Shown one piece after another: positions 1 through 7,380 of a stretch of DNA of 10,290 nucleotides; the first letter of the stretch is position 1, and every line of letters starts with the position of its first letter. The stretch covers positions 1 to 10,290 of the forward strand of contig MU859539.1 of assembly GCA_033297205.1 (NCBI GenBank), given 5' to 3'. The translations under genes were made by a program, and so were the position numbers. A model generated the notes under the pieces. It was not told where the DNA came from. It saw only the letters and a program-made list of their open reading frames with translations, and searched no databases. Source of the DNA: Pseudoneurospora amorphoporcata (Eukaryota > Ascomycota > Sordariomycetes > Sordariales > Sordariaceae).

Positions 1-900
1 ACACTGCTTCCTTCAGCACTGCTGTCGTACCACCGCTTCCGCTCCGCTCAGCTACAAGTGCATAGTTCACTGTAGCATCCCTATACTAGTACTATTATTA
101 TAGGCTAGTTAGGGCATTACAGCAAACAATAATAATCTATTATTATTACAACCTCGGATTTCTACTCCTCCTAATTCTAATATCCTCATAACTATTAGAT
201 TTAGTTAATATTAAATTTAATTAATTAAATTATCTTTATTATTATAAATTTTAGTAGCTATCTATTTAGTATTTAGGAGTTCACTATCAAGGCTATACTT
301 AGCAGGAGAGAGTATAGTAGAAGGTTTGCTATAATACGGTTCTTTAAATATTCGTTTAATAGATTAAGTATAAGTCGGTTATTAAAAGAAAGGAAATTTT
401 TCGAAGTTTTTAGGGGAAAGGGAGATTTTTTATAAATTTCTAGAAATAGCTATCGAATTTTATATTAGTTTGGTTAGGTCATTTAAAATATATAAAGCAA
501 GGTAATTTAATTTAAGTACGACGAAAGGTCAGAGAAGCAAAGCAGTTTAATTTGATTGTAACGAAGGAGATTAATTACATAGTAATTTAATTTAACTACG
601 ACGAAAAGTTAATAATACGCTTCAATCTAGTTTAATTATAACAAAGGATACGCTTCGATTTAGTTTAATCGTAGTGAAAGATACACTTCGATTTAGTTTA
701 ATCGTAACAAGGGGTCGGTCGTCGTTGTAAACGAAGGTACAATAACTTCTAGAAAGCGTTATAAACGCTGCGGAAAGTATGACAATATTTAGATAAATAT
801 ACTTTGCGCGAGAGGACTTATAACCTCTTGGACTATAGGGATAAAGAAGGCGAGAGACAGAAGGATATTGTATTGAACAAGGAAATAAGGCTACGAACGA
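1..900. repeat. AT-rich, RIP-like repeat DNA without an intact gene
   Basis: Most of this stretch is very AT-rich, with dense TA steps and TTAATTAA-like runs, especially 120-500, and it changes to ordinary composition near 900. This is the look of repeat DNA mutated by RIP in filamentous ascomycetes. No transposase, reverse transcriptase or integrase motif could be read in it, although one frame stays open for about 50 codons from 281 with no familiar motif. The final part (about 830-900) is less AT-rich and purine-rich, which would fit an LTR or leader region of a retrotransposon, but no second LTR copy lies in the window to prove that. The repeat family is not identified. Confidence 0.5.
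501..715. repeat. degenerate tandem repeat (minisatellite-like)
   Basis: A core reading AGT(A/T)TAAT... followed by a GTAACGAAGG or TACGACGAAAGG-like tail recurs with starts near 501, 544, 581, 629, 662 and 695. The last three units are spaced exactly 33 bp apart and are very similar; the earlier ones are 37-48 bp apart and more diverged. Differences between units are largely C/T and G/A, as expected if the array was mutated by RIP after it formed. It may be the repeated portion of an LTR or subterminal region. There are no unique spacers of constant length, so it is not a CRISPR array. Confidence 0.6.
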
Positions 901-1000
901 TCGCGGGGAAAAACCTAGCTAAGCGTGGTGGTGCTGGGAAGTGGGCCTAGCCCGGCAGGCACGGCTGGCCGTGAGCCGTGAGCCGGCTGGGCACAAGACC
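901..1000. other. GC-rich edge with short direct repeats
   Basis: Composition switches abruptly to GC-rich here. The 7-mer CGTGAGC occurs twice in tandem near 970-983 and is flanked by related GGCTGG/CCGGCTGG words. It marks the border between the RIP-like repeat and the gene-bearing island. It could be the less mutated end of the repeat on its left; no function is assigned. Confidence 0.3.
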
Positions 1001-1764
1001 GCCTATGATGTGAAATCAGGAACCAACTGCAGCGTTATAAACAGCCTAACACGACGCCATAGCCTCAAAAGATTAGAGCTTCATGATGAGGAAAAAATGA
1101 TGGATAACTGATACCCAGAAGTTCCTCATGGTGAAGGGGAAATGGGCAGAGGAAAATAGAGAGTGTCGATCCGGGAGGTTTGCCGGCCATTTTTAAGAAA
1201 TCTGTGGAGTAAAGCCGGAGGAAACGGGAGAAGGTTCGGAGGTAGTCGATGCCGGTCGTCCGGCGCAGTAATCTCCACAATTACGGCTGGATGTGGCTTC
1301 CTTTTGATTGGATAACCGGCAGTAGCGTTGGGTACTGTACTACTTACCTACGTTCCACGTTCGACTCTCTCGATCATGTTTCGCAACGTGCATCCCGCGC
1401 AGTGCTGTCACCGACATCAATGAGGCCGGTAACGGAGAAAGAGTTTCACAGTGACATAAGGAATCCCCAAATATGGGCATACGACGACAAGCCGCCGGAG
1501 AGGCAACTGGTAGTGGGTGTGAAAATGATGGAACTGCGATGGAAAGATGCCCTGAAGGTGGTGACTGCCCTTGAACCTTCCAAATCTTACAATTTATTTG
1601 CCCCGCATTCAGTAACAAAGAGCCGATGAATGAGGGGAACTCAAGCTGAGCCCTTCTTGGCCTCGCTGCAGTCCCAAACTTCTAACGAGACCTGTCACGT
1701 TCCTTTTGCTTGTACTCGCTTTCTCTTCAATCTTCATCTTCAAACTCGGATGCTCTAATTGCAG
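1001..1764. other. no supported gene; one weak open frame (1249-1629, + strand)
   Basis: Composition is that of normal fungal intergenic or genic DNA. An ATG-initiated frame of 126 codons runs from 1249 to 1629, but its start context is poor (T at -3), the protein resembles nothing I recognise, codon use is unremarkable and opposite-strand frames overlap it. Bases 1700-1750 are pyrimidine-rich, as in a fungal gene leader or the 3' end of an intron. I treat the frame as probably non-coding. Confidence 0.3.
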
Positions 1765-1914
1765 ACGCGCCCCATCTGCCTCAACATCACCGAGAACTCT
1801 TTTAACGAGGGTATCTACGGACGAGATTATCCTGACGCCTGTGCCGATTTGTTGGCGCTGGCGGGGAATGGCCAATTGGCGACACACTGGTACGAGAAAC
1901 ACAGCCTCCAGGGG
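1765..1914 (+). other. orphan exon-like segment, unknown product
   Basis: Directly after a plausible fungal intron end (a CTAAT branch-like word at 1755-1759 and TGCAG ending at 1764), the frame starting at 1765 reads about 50 codons that look like genuine protein. The first eleven codons all end in G or C, and the peptide contains CLNITENSFNEGIYGRDYPD and later LATHWYEKH. The same frame stays open to 2352, but after about 1914 it becomes low-complexity and unconvincing. No ATG or clear donor site was found upstream in frame, so this may be an internal exon of an unrecognised gene or a fragment of a decayed or duplicated one. No family is recognised. Confidence 0.3.
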
Positions 1915-2640
1915 TCATCATCCCTTCCGTTGTCTAACCAAACCAAACAAAATAACCGGACAACTACCTCGGACCGGCACACAACAAACACAGGGTCAAG
2001 AGCTGTCATTGTCACGAGTTTGAGCCACAGGTACCCTCCGCAGTCGTCTTATACTTTCCCCCCAAGCCACAGTTCACTAAACCGAGGAGCTTGGCTCTCT
2101 CTCCTCTCCCTGTCAGCCGCGAAACCAGCGCGTATCACCAGGACGACACAATTCTCCAGGGGAAGCACGGCGACACCGCAACAAAGAAACTATCAACTAC
2201 CTAGTCTGGTCCAGGAACCCGCCAGAAAAAGAAGTGCAACAATTGCCCGATATTGGATCCGTCTGCTCGGAGCAAAAGCATTTGACACCAAGCAGTGCTC
2301 GGTCATCAGGGGGTGTCGGACATCCACATCACTAGGCTGCCGCTTTTTCTAGCTCCATTAACCAGGGCGGTGCATATCACTAGATCTGGATCACTTCCGT
2401 CCCTAGTGTACAGAGCGGAATCCCCCCCACAGTCACACTTTGATATTACTGATGTTTGGATGAACTTGTAAAAGTACCTGGCTCATTGACAAAAACCTTT
2501 GCCCTGACCGCCCTGGCCGCTGTATTGTTCCCGAAGCGCTTCTTGACCATCACGGGAGACGGGATCCGGCCCACGGTACCAACCGAACAGAAACTTTTTT
2601 TGTTGTATTTATGGAAAGCAGGCGGCTTAGCCGACTTGCC
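1915..2640. other. intergenic, nothing recognised
   Basis: No ATG-initiated frame with a recognisable product was found on either strand. Open frames seen here lack ATG starts or are short. The stretch probably contains upstream promoter sequence for the gene starting at 2867. Confidence 0.4.
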
Positions 2641-2866
2641 GCTGGTTCATTTTCTGCTTCTCATATCATTCAACTTACCCACCCCCTTACACCCGCTTCA
2701 ACGGCGCCTACTAAGACTTGACTCTGTTGGGTGTCAGCTTGGTCATTACTCCTCTACCCATATCTACCCTCGTCCTTCTTCGGCCGCCGCATACCTTGGC
2801 CTTTAAAGTCAACCACGCGACTTTGCCATACCAGCTGGTATAATTTGCCGAGACCTGGACAACATC
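2641..2866 (+). promoter_or_regulatory. pyrimidine-rich leader/promoter region of the 405-residue gene
   Basis: Between about 2640 and 2790 the + strand is rich in C and T (for example ACCCACCCCCTTACACCC near 2676-2694 and CCTCGTCCTTCTTC near 2768), a pattern common around transcription starts of filamentous fungi. The start codon context, AACATCATGG, has A at -3 and G at +4, matching the favoured fungal context. No convincing TATA box at a useful distance was found and the transcription start cannot be placed exactly. Confidence 0.35.
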
Positions 2867-4084
2867 ATGGATCGATCTGGATCACCACCATACCGCGAGC
2901 GCCGGGGACCGCATATCCATGTTCACCTGGAGGTTGGCATCTCGTGGACTTCAAAGAAACAACCGAAGAACCATGAAGTAACATATGGATCAAGAGGATC
3001 AAAGGCGGTGGTGCGCGAGAACGAGCAATTTCCGGGCCCCAGACTTCCCCGTCAAATGTCAGCCCCTGATCCCACATACCTAGCCGCCATTCACGATTTC
3101 GAGCAGAGGCGGTCGAGGACTCGAGAAAATCGTAAAGCTGCTCGTCCAGCTCCAACTCCAGCTCCACAGCTCGATGTCTCGATACCGGACGCTCGTCTTG
3201 AACACTATCACCTTGGGTCCCATCACCAAATGCAGGAATACTATCAAGTGGCCGGATACTATGGGCCAGCTCAACACGCAACGTCATCCCGCCAACAGCG
3301 ACGACGGTCCCGGTCTGGATCAAAGTCCGCTTGGGAGAGGGGTCAATCGGCACCACCGCCCACTGGAGATAACCCTTGGGATGTAGGATTGGCAGGAGAT
3401 CAAGCCGCGGGACCATCGAATGCACGACCAGACATGTCCCCACGTCCTCCATCGGATGTCTGGAAAGCCCTACCAGCGGCCCCTAACCAGTTTCGTCTCG
3501 GGGAGGCCGGTATGCCATGGTCATCACCAATGGTATTTGATACAGGGGCGGGTTCAAATGATGATGTTTCCGACCTCCCATCGGCCCATCACCGTCAGGA
3601 CAGCATACCAACTTTCCATCCAGATGATGAAGCATCCATCTACGAAGCCAGCCCTGTTACAGGCATCTCTGTTTTCTCGCCTGGACCGAGTAAATCGCAC
3701 AATCGCGAAGACTCTGAACCGGCCAGTGTACACGATTTGGAGGAACTATCAGCAGCAATGGTGACGGTAGATAATGGGTTCGAGAATCAATGGTGGAATC
3801 AAGGGCAGCGTCGAAGCATGATGCCTCCAGCTCCAATCGAAGAACCACCATCGCTCAACAGGAGGATCTCGGTAAGATCACTCGGCTGGGCAGTAGCGAA
3901 CAACAATACGCCACCACAGGAGGAAATACCGAGTATGTCCAGTATCGCTGCATCCGACATCGTTTCGCCTCTTTCCGAGTATTCAACGCTAGCCTTCAGT
4001 CCACCAACGACTCATCACACTCTCCACCGTTCGATATCGACGAGGTCTGCGGACGAGATGTGGTTGACGACCAGGGACTTATGA
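2867..4084 (+). CDS. conserved-type hypothetical protein, 405 aa, mostly disordered, basic/Ser-Pro-rich
   Basis: This is the one convincing host gene. The frame is open for 405 codons without needing an intron and begins with a well-placed ATG. I do not recognise a catalytic domain. The N-terminal 70 residues (with GPHIHVHLEVGISW and the run SRGSKAVVRENEQFPGPRLP) look like the most structured and probably most conserved part. Residues 77-90 and 142-153 (SRQQRRRSRSGS) are strongly basic and could act as nuclear localisation signals or RNA/phosphate-binding patches. Residues 160-405 are rich in Pro, Ser, Asp and Glu, without membrane segments or a signal peptide, and look intrinsically disordered. 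Several basophilic-kinase-type sites are visible (RRSM at 316-318, RRIS at 332-335, HRSIS at 387-391), so regulation by phosphorylation is possible but only inferred. It lies alone in the island between RIP-like blocks. Whether the protein has orthologues has not been tested. Opposite-strand and other-frame reading frames across it are shadows. Confidence 0.8.
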   Translation: MDRSGSPPYRERRGPHIHVHLEVGISWTSKKQPKNHEVTYGSRGSKAVVRENEQFPGPRLPRQMSAPDPTYLAAIHDFEQRRSRTRENRKAARPAPTPAPQLDVSIPDARLEHYHLGSHHQMQEYYQVAGYYGPAQHATSSRQQRRRSRSGSKSAWERGQSAPPPTGDNPWDVGLAGDQAAGPSNARPDMSPRPPSDVWKALPAAPNQFRLGEAGMPWSSPMVFDTGAGSNDDVSDLPSAHHRQDSIPTFHPDDEASIYEASPVTGISVFSPGPSKSHNREDSEPASVHDLEELSAAMVTVDNGFENQWWNQGQRRSMMPPAPIEEPPSLNRRISVRSLGWAVANNNTPPQEEIPSMSSIAASDIVSPLSEYSTLAFSPPTTHHTLHRSISTRSADEMWLTTRDL

Positions 4085-5318
4085 GGGTGACGCAGGACAT
4101 ATAAACACGACAGATGAAGATAAGCCTGGGCTTGGGGATAGGGAGAAAGGGAGGCTGTGATCACATATGGTTATTCATGGTTAGGCGTTTGCGGCATATT
4201 CTGTGATTGGTCCGAATTTATTGATGTTTTTTGTTTTGTCTTTGCTATTCGGAGATATTCACATGGTCGTTAACGCAAGGGACCGTTGGAAATCCGTTGC
4301 TGTGCTGGAGAATAATAGCTATACCCGGGAGCGTGCAATCTTGTATGGAGTTTCTGCGCTTGATCACAATGATACGATGCGGTCTTTTTTTTTTTTTTTT
4401 TGGTACCTGGCAATCAGTGCTTCCTCCACTTTCGCGGCTCTAGTTTCCCACTCAACGGTCGAAAGCCAACATGATACACTACATACCTCTTATTCAGTCT
4501 CACTGCTATTGTCACTGGCCCTTGGACTCTGACGGTTATCAATTTGGATCAACAACACTGGTGGGAACAAAGAAATTTGGACCGTCAGGGCAGGTATGTA
4601 TGGTCATCCCAAAGAGGTAAAACAGCGGCAGTTGAGACTTCCAATGCCACGATTATGCAATGCATGCAGAAAACCATCTTCTTTCAACACTGACCGATGG
4701 AGAACCACGGGATAGCGGCACAGCCCAGAGAAGAACACAGCTTATCGCCGCTTAACCTTTCCACCGCCTCGCGAATTCACATGGCTCAGTCATCGGCTTG
4801 CAGGGAAGGCAGGGGCAAGTCCTACCTGTTACACAGTTACACTGCCGACAAGATAGTATTGGTTCTGGACCTTGCCACATCCGTTCACCACAATTATCTG
4901 GTTCTGTTCTTTGGTCCTTGATATCAGGCTCTCCCGCCTTGTGGTGCCGTGGTAAATAGAGTTTGTTACTCCGGCACTACTCGTGGGTAAGTAGGTAGGG
5001 TGGTAGAGGGGTTCAGCCTCTGTATCATCAAGATGTTGTCCTCACCAGGCATCAGTTTAGGGAAACGAGGGCCTGGTGGGACTTGACTTGGCGGCTGTAC
5101 ACTATCACATCCGTTTCAGGGGCGAAAGCCGAGTGAGGATATTGCTAGAAGTGAACTGCACCCCTTCGGGCGTACCCGACTTTTGGAGTGGCATTCTGAG
5201 GAGCGGAAGCCCTCCCGCACACATACAGGGTGCTCATGCTCTTACGTACCATAATAAGAGGATCCCCAGGCTCGTCTGTTATACCCGTGCCACGCGCCCA
5301 CCTAGAGTGGGTGCTCAA
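4085..5318. other. 3' flank and intergenic DNA, no supported gene
   Basis: The first part is the 3' untranslated and flanking DNA of the preceding gene; no clear AATAAA signal is seen. Frames at 4203-4532, 4697-4921 and 5076-5324 are short, lack recognisable motifs, and the first owes a run of Phe codons to a T homopolymer. A GT-rich run lies near 4984-5010. Base composition is ordinary until the transposon end at 5319. Confidence 0.4.
4385..4401 (+). repeat. T homopolymer, 17 nt
   Basis: Seventeen consecutive T residues lie about 300 bp downstream of the host gene. It may be a simple low-complexity tract or the poly(A) trace of an old retro-insertion on the minus strand; no other support for the latter was seen. 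Exact length is prone to sequencing error. Confidence 0.7.
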
Positions 5319-5352
5319 CAGTAATACGGCCAAACCAGTAATACGGCCACGC
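5319..5352 (+). repeat. tandem 17-bp repeat at transposon end
   Basis: CAGTAATACGGCCAAAC (5319-5335) is followed immediately by CAGTAATACGGCCACGC (5336-5352), 15 of 17 bases identical. The position at the GC/AT composition border and just upstream of a pogo-type transposase suggests it is part of the terminal inverted repeat, with two transposase-binding sites. An alternative is a short tandem duplication caused by insertion of one element end next to another. Confidence 0.7.
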
Positions 5353-5457
5353 AAATAATTTCGAATTTTCCACAAATCTCTTTTTCAACAGATTAATATT
5401 ATCACCAACAACATCACAACACTAAATCGCATTGCTTCCAAAAATTACTAATTAATA

Positions 5458-5862
5458 ATGGAAGGCCGTCTCTAACGCGCTATTGATTTTTATTATGATA
5501 ATCCGGGAGTTCCTATTACGACGTTATATAAAATATTCAACGTACCCCGTAAGCGCCTACGCAACCGCATTAAAAGTATCCCACTTAAGAAAAGCACACC
5601 CTCGAAAAGGACTAAACTTACTACGGCTAATAAAAAGGCTCTATACAACTATATCGACCGTCTCAATAGAATCAACCTCGTAGTACGACCGTAATACATC
5701 AAAAAAGCTATAAATCTATTGCTTTAAAATAAAGTTTCCAATATCGATAGTAATAATAACGAGGAGCGATAGCTACCCTACGTCGGCGTTAATTAAGCAT
5801 TGCAATTTATTAAGTGCTACAAATATTCAAAGGTTCGTTAAAAGAAAATAGATAATACCTAG
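5458..5862 (+). pseudogene. RIP-degraded N-terminus of Fot1/pogo-like transposase
   Basis: One frame from the ATG at 5458 can be read to about 5862 only by passing stops at 5473, 5692, 5725, 5770, 5794, 5839 and 5860, all TAA or TAG. The first, in the context MEGRL-stop-RAIDFY, is one C-to-T step from a Gln codon. Recognisable are the pogo/CENP-B type helix-turn-helix (ITTLYKIFNVPRKRLRNRI, about residues 20-38), the KLTTA...ALYNYIDRL segment opening the second DNA-binding domain (about residues 53-69), and a degraded FIK stretch near 5806. The DDE catalytic part is absent, lost by truncation. The protein would have bound the element's own ends; this copy is dead. Confidence 0.75.
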
Positions 5863-5962
5863 AAAAAAAAAGTAAAACTATAAATAAAATAAATCCGCCG
5901 TACAAATATTATTTATATATATATCCGCTAATAATTATTTGATACCGGATTGGTATCGCTGG

Positions 5963-6224
5963 TGTCACATGTCAGAATAGCTGATATGCGCACGTGACAA
6001 TAACACGTGATGATGGTTGCGCCACGATCAATTGATCGTGACCGCGACCATGGTCGCGACCATGGGTCGCAACCCCACATGAGTGGGTCCTGTAGATTAG
6101 ATAAGGCTCGCGCACATATGGTCATCGACCATCGCGAGCTCCCCTCTCTAGATCTTTCGGGGATCATTAATCATCATACCTTTCAATCACGACAATACTG
6201 TCATTTGTTCCCAATACCCTATCA
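5963..6224 (+). repeat. LTR-like segment (possible Ty1/copia solo LTR or 5' LTR)
   Basis: A segment of about 260 bp with normal base composition sits between AT-rich blocks. It begins TGTCACATG (or, starting at 5970, TGTCAGAATAG), contains GCACGTGACA and ACACGTGATG, and ends near CCCTATCA at 6224, followed within a few bases by GGTAT that could begin a primer-binding site. TG...CA borders, CACGTGA-type words and this length are seen in fungal copia-like LTRs. No second copy is in the window, so the assignment rests on appearance and the borders are approximate. An open frame across 6007-6249 is regarded as fortuitous. Confidence 0.35.
6015..6074. repeat. nested palindrome cluster
   Basis: Within 60 bp there is a perfect 18-bp palindrome CACGATCAATTGATCGTG (6023-6040), a perfect 16-bp palindrome CGCGACCATGGTCGCG (6043-6058), an outer inverted pair GGTTGCG (6015-6021) / CGCAACC (6068-6074), and a 12-bp-spaced direct repeat of CGCGACCATGG (6043 and 6055). 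It could fold into a compound hairpin or cruciform. It lies inside the LTR-like segment and may be its regulatory region. Confidence 0.8.
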
Positions 6225-6732
6225 ACGGTATTATTATTATAATAAGTAGTAGTATACTTTGAAAAATTCTAAGAGGTTGTATTCTTAAAAGGCTTTATAC
6301 TATATAATATATAGAATATAGATGAAACGGGTTTCTATATTAGTATAAGTAAAAACTAAATTATTATTATTAAGCGAAGACGTATATACTACTTCGCTAT
6401 CCTAAAGAATCGAAAATTAATAACGTATATTAAAACTATTTCCGCCGTTAGGTAGTACTATCCCGCCTTTATTATTATAATTAATTAATCTTATATATTA
6501 AATTAGTATTAAATTAAAACGTTAGACCCTTAAATAATATTTGCTATTATATTTATAAGGTATTAGAATAACGAATTATCCTTCCAATAGTTAAAGTATT
6601 AAAATAATTTGACAGTTATAATTCGTACTATATTAAGAAGTTTCTATAGTACTATTACGATAATAATATTGTATATTTTAGCTTACCTTCCTATTTTACC
6701 TATATATTCCAACTATTAAATATAATAATCTT
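6225..6732. repeat. AT-rich RIP-like DNA, possibly decayed retrotransposon gag
   Basis: The stretch is strongly AT-rich. The frame starting at 6401 (codons beginning 6401, 6404, ...) can be followed to about 6730 with interruptions only by TAA/TAG and retains stretches such as VVLSRLYYYN and ICYYIYKVLE. Its position, some 180 bp after an LTR-like end, would suit a copia-like gag. The resemblance is weak, and in AT-rich DNA such reading can be misleading, so this is an inference. Confidence 0.3.
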
Positions 6733-6790
6733 TTTATTATGAGAAGCGCTACTCGCACGTTGGTAAAACTTTACTCGCACGTGGATCTAC
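6733..6790 (+). repeat. solitary transposon end, same family as the 439-bp element
   Basis: Bases 6741-6790 match the terminal inverted repeat of the 439-bp element at 9175-9613: against the reverse complement of its right end 43 of 50 positions agree. It contains two copies of a 17-bp motif with CTCGCACGT cores (6747-6763 and 6769-6785). The octamer TTTATTAT (6733-6740) precedes it, identical to the target duplication of the 439-bp element. Downstream similarity continues weakly (a T run then CCATACATAAC, 6792-6811, against CCCTACATAAC near 9308-9318). No right-hand partner for it is found before 7238, so it is a broken or rearranged copy. Confidence 0.75.
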
Positions 6791-7235
6791 ATTTTTTTTT
6801 CCATACATAACCCGAACCCGCTTGAAGTCTGCCATAGCAGATATATTCTTTTATAAATTTCGCTAAGTACATCTGGGCATTTCAATCTTTTAAGGTTGCT
6901 ATGCTATGCTAAGCCCAGATTCTAGACTGCAGCGTACGCACTCCTAGATTTGTACCCAGACCCAGTTCTTACAGAACATTTATATAGCAGTCTTACAGGG
7001 CACTTAACAGCACGGTCGCATGCGCCCGTCGGCTAGGTCACTACATCAGTCATCTACATCGCAATTAGCTAAGGAAACGCACATAAAAATAATAGATCAT
7101 TCCATACCATTGACAGATGCTAGCGCTTTATTTACTTAATAATATCTAATAATGCGCGACGTAGTAGATTAAAGAATTACAATGTAGTGATGTATGCGAT
7201 AGTGGTTTGGTAAAGGAAGTAGTGCGACAAGGCAC
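6791..7235. other. non-AT-rich unique-looking DNA, nothing recognised
   Basis: Composition is close to normal with only moderate AT content. It includes an inverted pair ATCTGGGC (6871-6878) / GCCCAGAT (6913-6920) that could form a stem with a loop of about 34 nt, and a GCTATGCTATGCTAAG run near 6898. No open frame of note, RNA gene or transposon protein was found. It may be the interior of the element whose left end is at 6741. Confidence 0.3.
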
Positions 7236-7237
7236 TA
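7236..7237. repeat. TA target-site flank, left
   Basis: The dinucleotide TA directly abuts the left inverted repeat and is matched by TA at 9125-9126. TA duplication is the rule for Tc1/mariner and pogo elements. Confidence 0.7.
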
Positions 7238-7280
7238 CCAGTCACGACCCCACAACTGGCTACCTCCTACAATGCAGCCA
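7238..7280 (+). repeat. left terminal inverted repeat of pogo-like element
   Basis: It starts CCAGTCACGACCCCACAACT and ends AATGCAGCCA. Its reverse complement matches 9082-9124 at 39 of 43 positions, and similarity stops immediately inside at 7281, which defines the repeat length. Confidence 0.9.
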
Positions 7281-7380
7281 TGTTGCATCGCGTTTTTTCT
7301 TCCTTTCGCATTACTACCTTCTTTCTCCCAACCACAACAACTCTACCAAAATACCATCGTTTTGATTGATTTCTATCGCA

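Larger units (their letters stand above)
5319..5862 (+). mobile_element. truncated Fot1/pogo-like DNA transposon (Tc1/mariner superfamily)
   Basis: The left end is marked by a tandem 17-bp repeat at 5319-5352, followed about 105 bp later by the N-terminal part of a pogo-type transposase. No matching inverted repeat is found to its right: the transposase frame fades out at about 5862 and LTR-like sequence starts near 5963. The element is therefore a 5' fragment. It is strongly AT-shifted, with stops and substitutions of the RIP type, much more so than the full-length element at 7238. Its end sequence differs from that element, so it belongs to a different family. Confidence 0.7.

Noticed and set aside
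501..715. CRISPR-like array
   Set aside because: Units vary in spacing and sequence, there are no unique equal-length spacers, and the genome is fungal.
1249..1629. 126-codon open frame
   Set aside because: Poor start context, no recognisable family and overlapping opposite-strand frames; chance frame is the simplest reading.
2865..3452. Long opposite-strand open frame across the host gene
   Set aside because: It is the antisense shadow of the 405-codon gene and has no independent protein features.
4203..4532. Small open frame resembling a membrane protein with a Phe run
   Set aside because: The hydrophobic core comes from a 17-nt T homopolymer; no motif, no supporting context, and it lies in the 3' flank of the host gene.
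6007..6249. Open frame with repeated Arg-Asp and His-Gly residues
   Set aside because: The repeats come from DNA palindromes in an LTR-like segment, and the frame ends in AT-rich repeat DNA.
6871..6920. Inverted pair ATCTGGGC/GCCCAGAT as a terminator or RNA gene
   Set aside because: Only 8 bp with a loop of about 34 nt and no neighbouring gene or promoter; such pairs are expected by chance.
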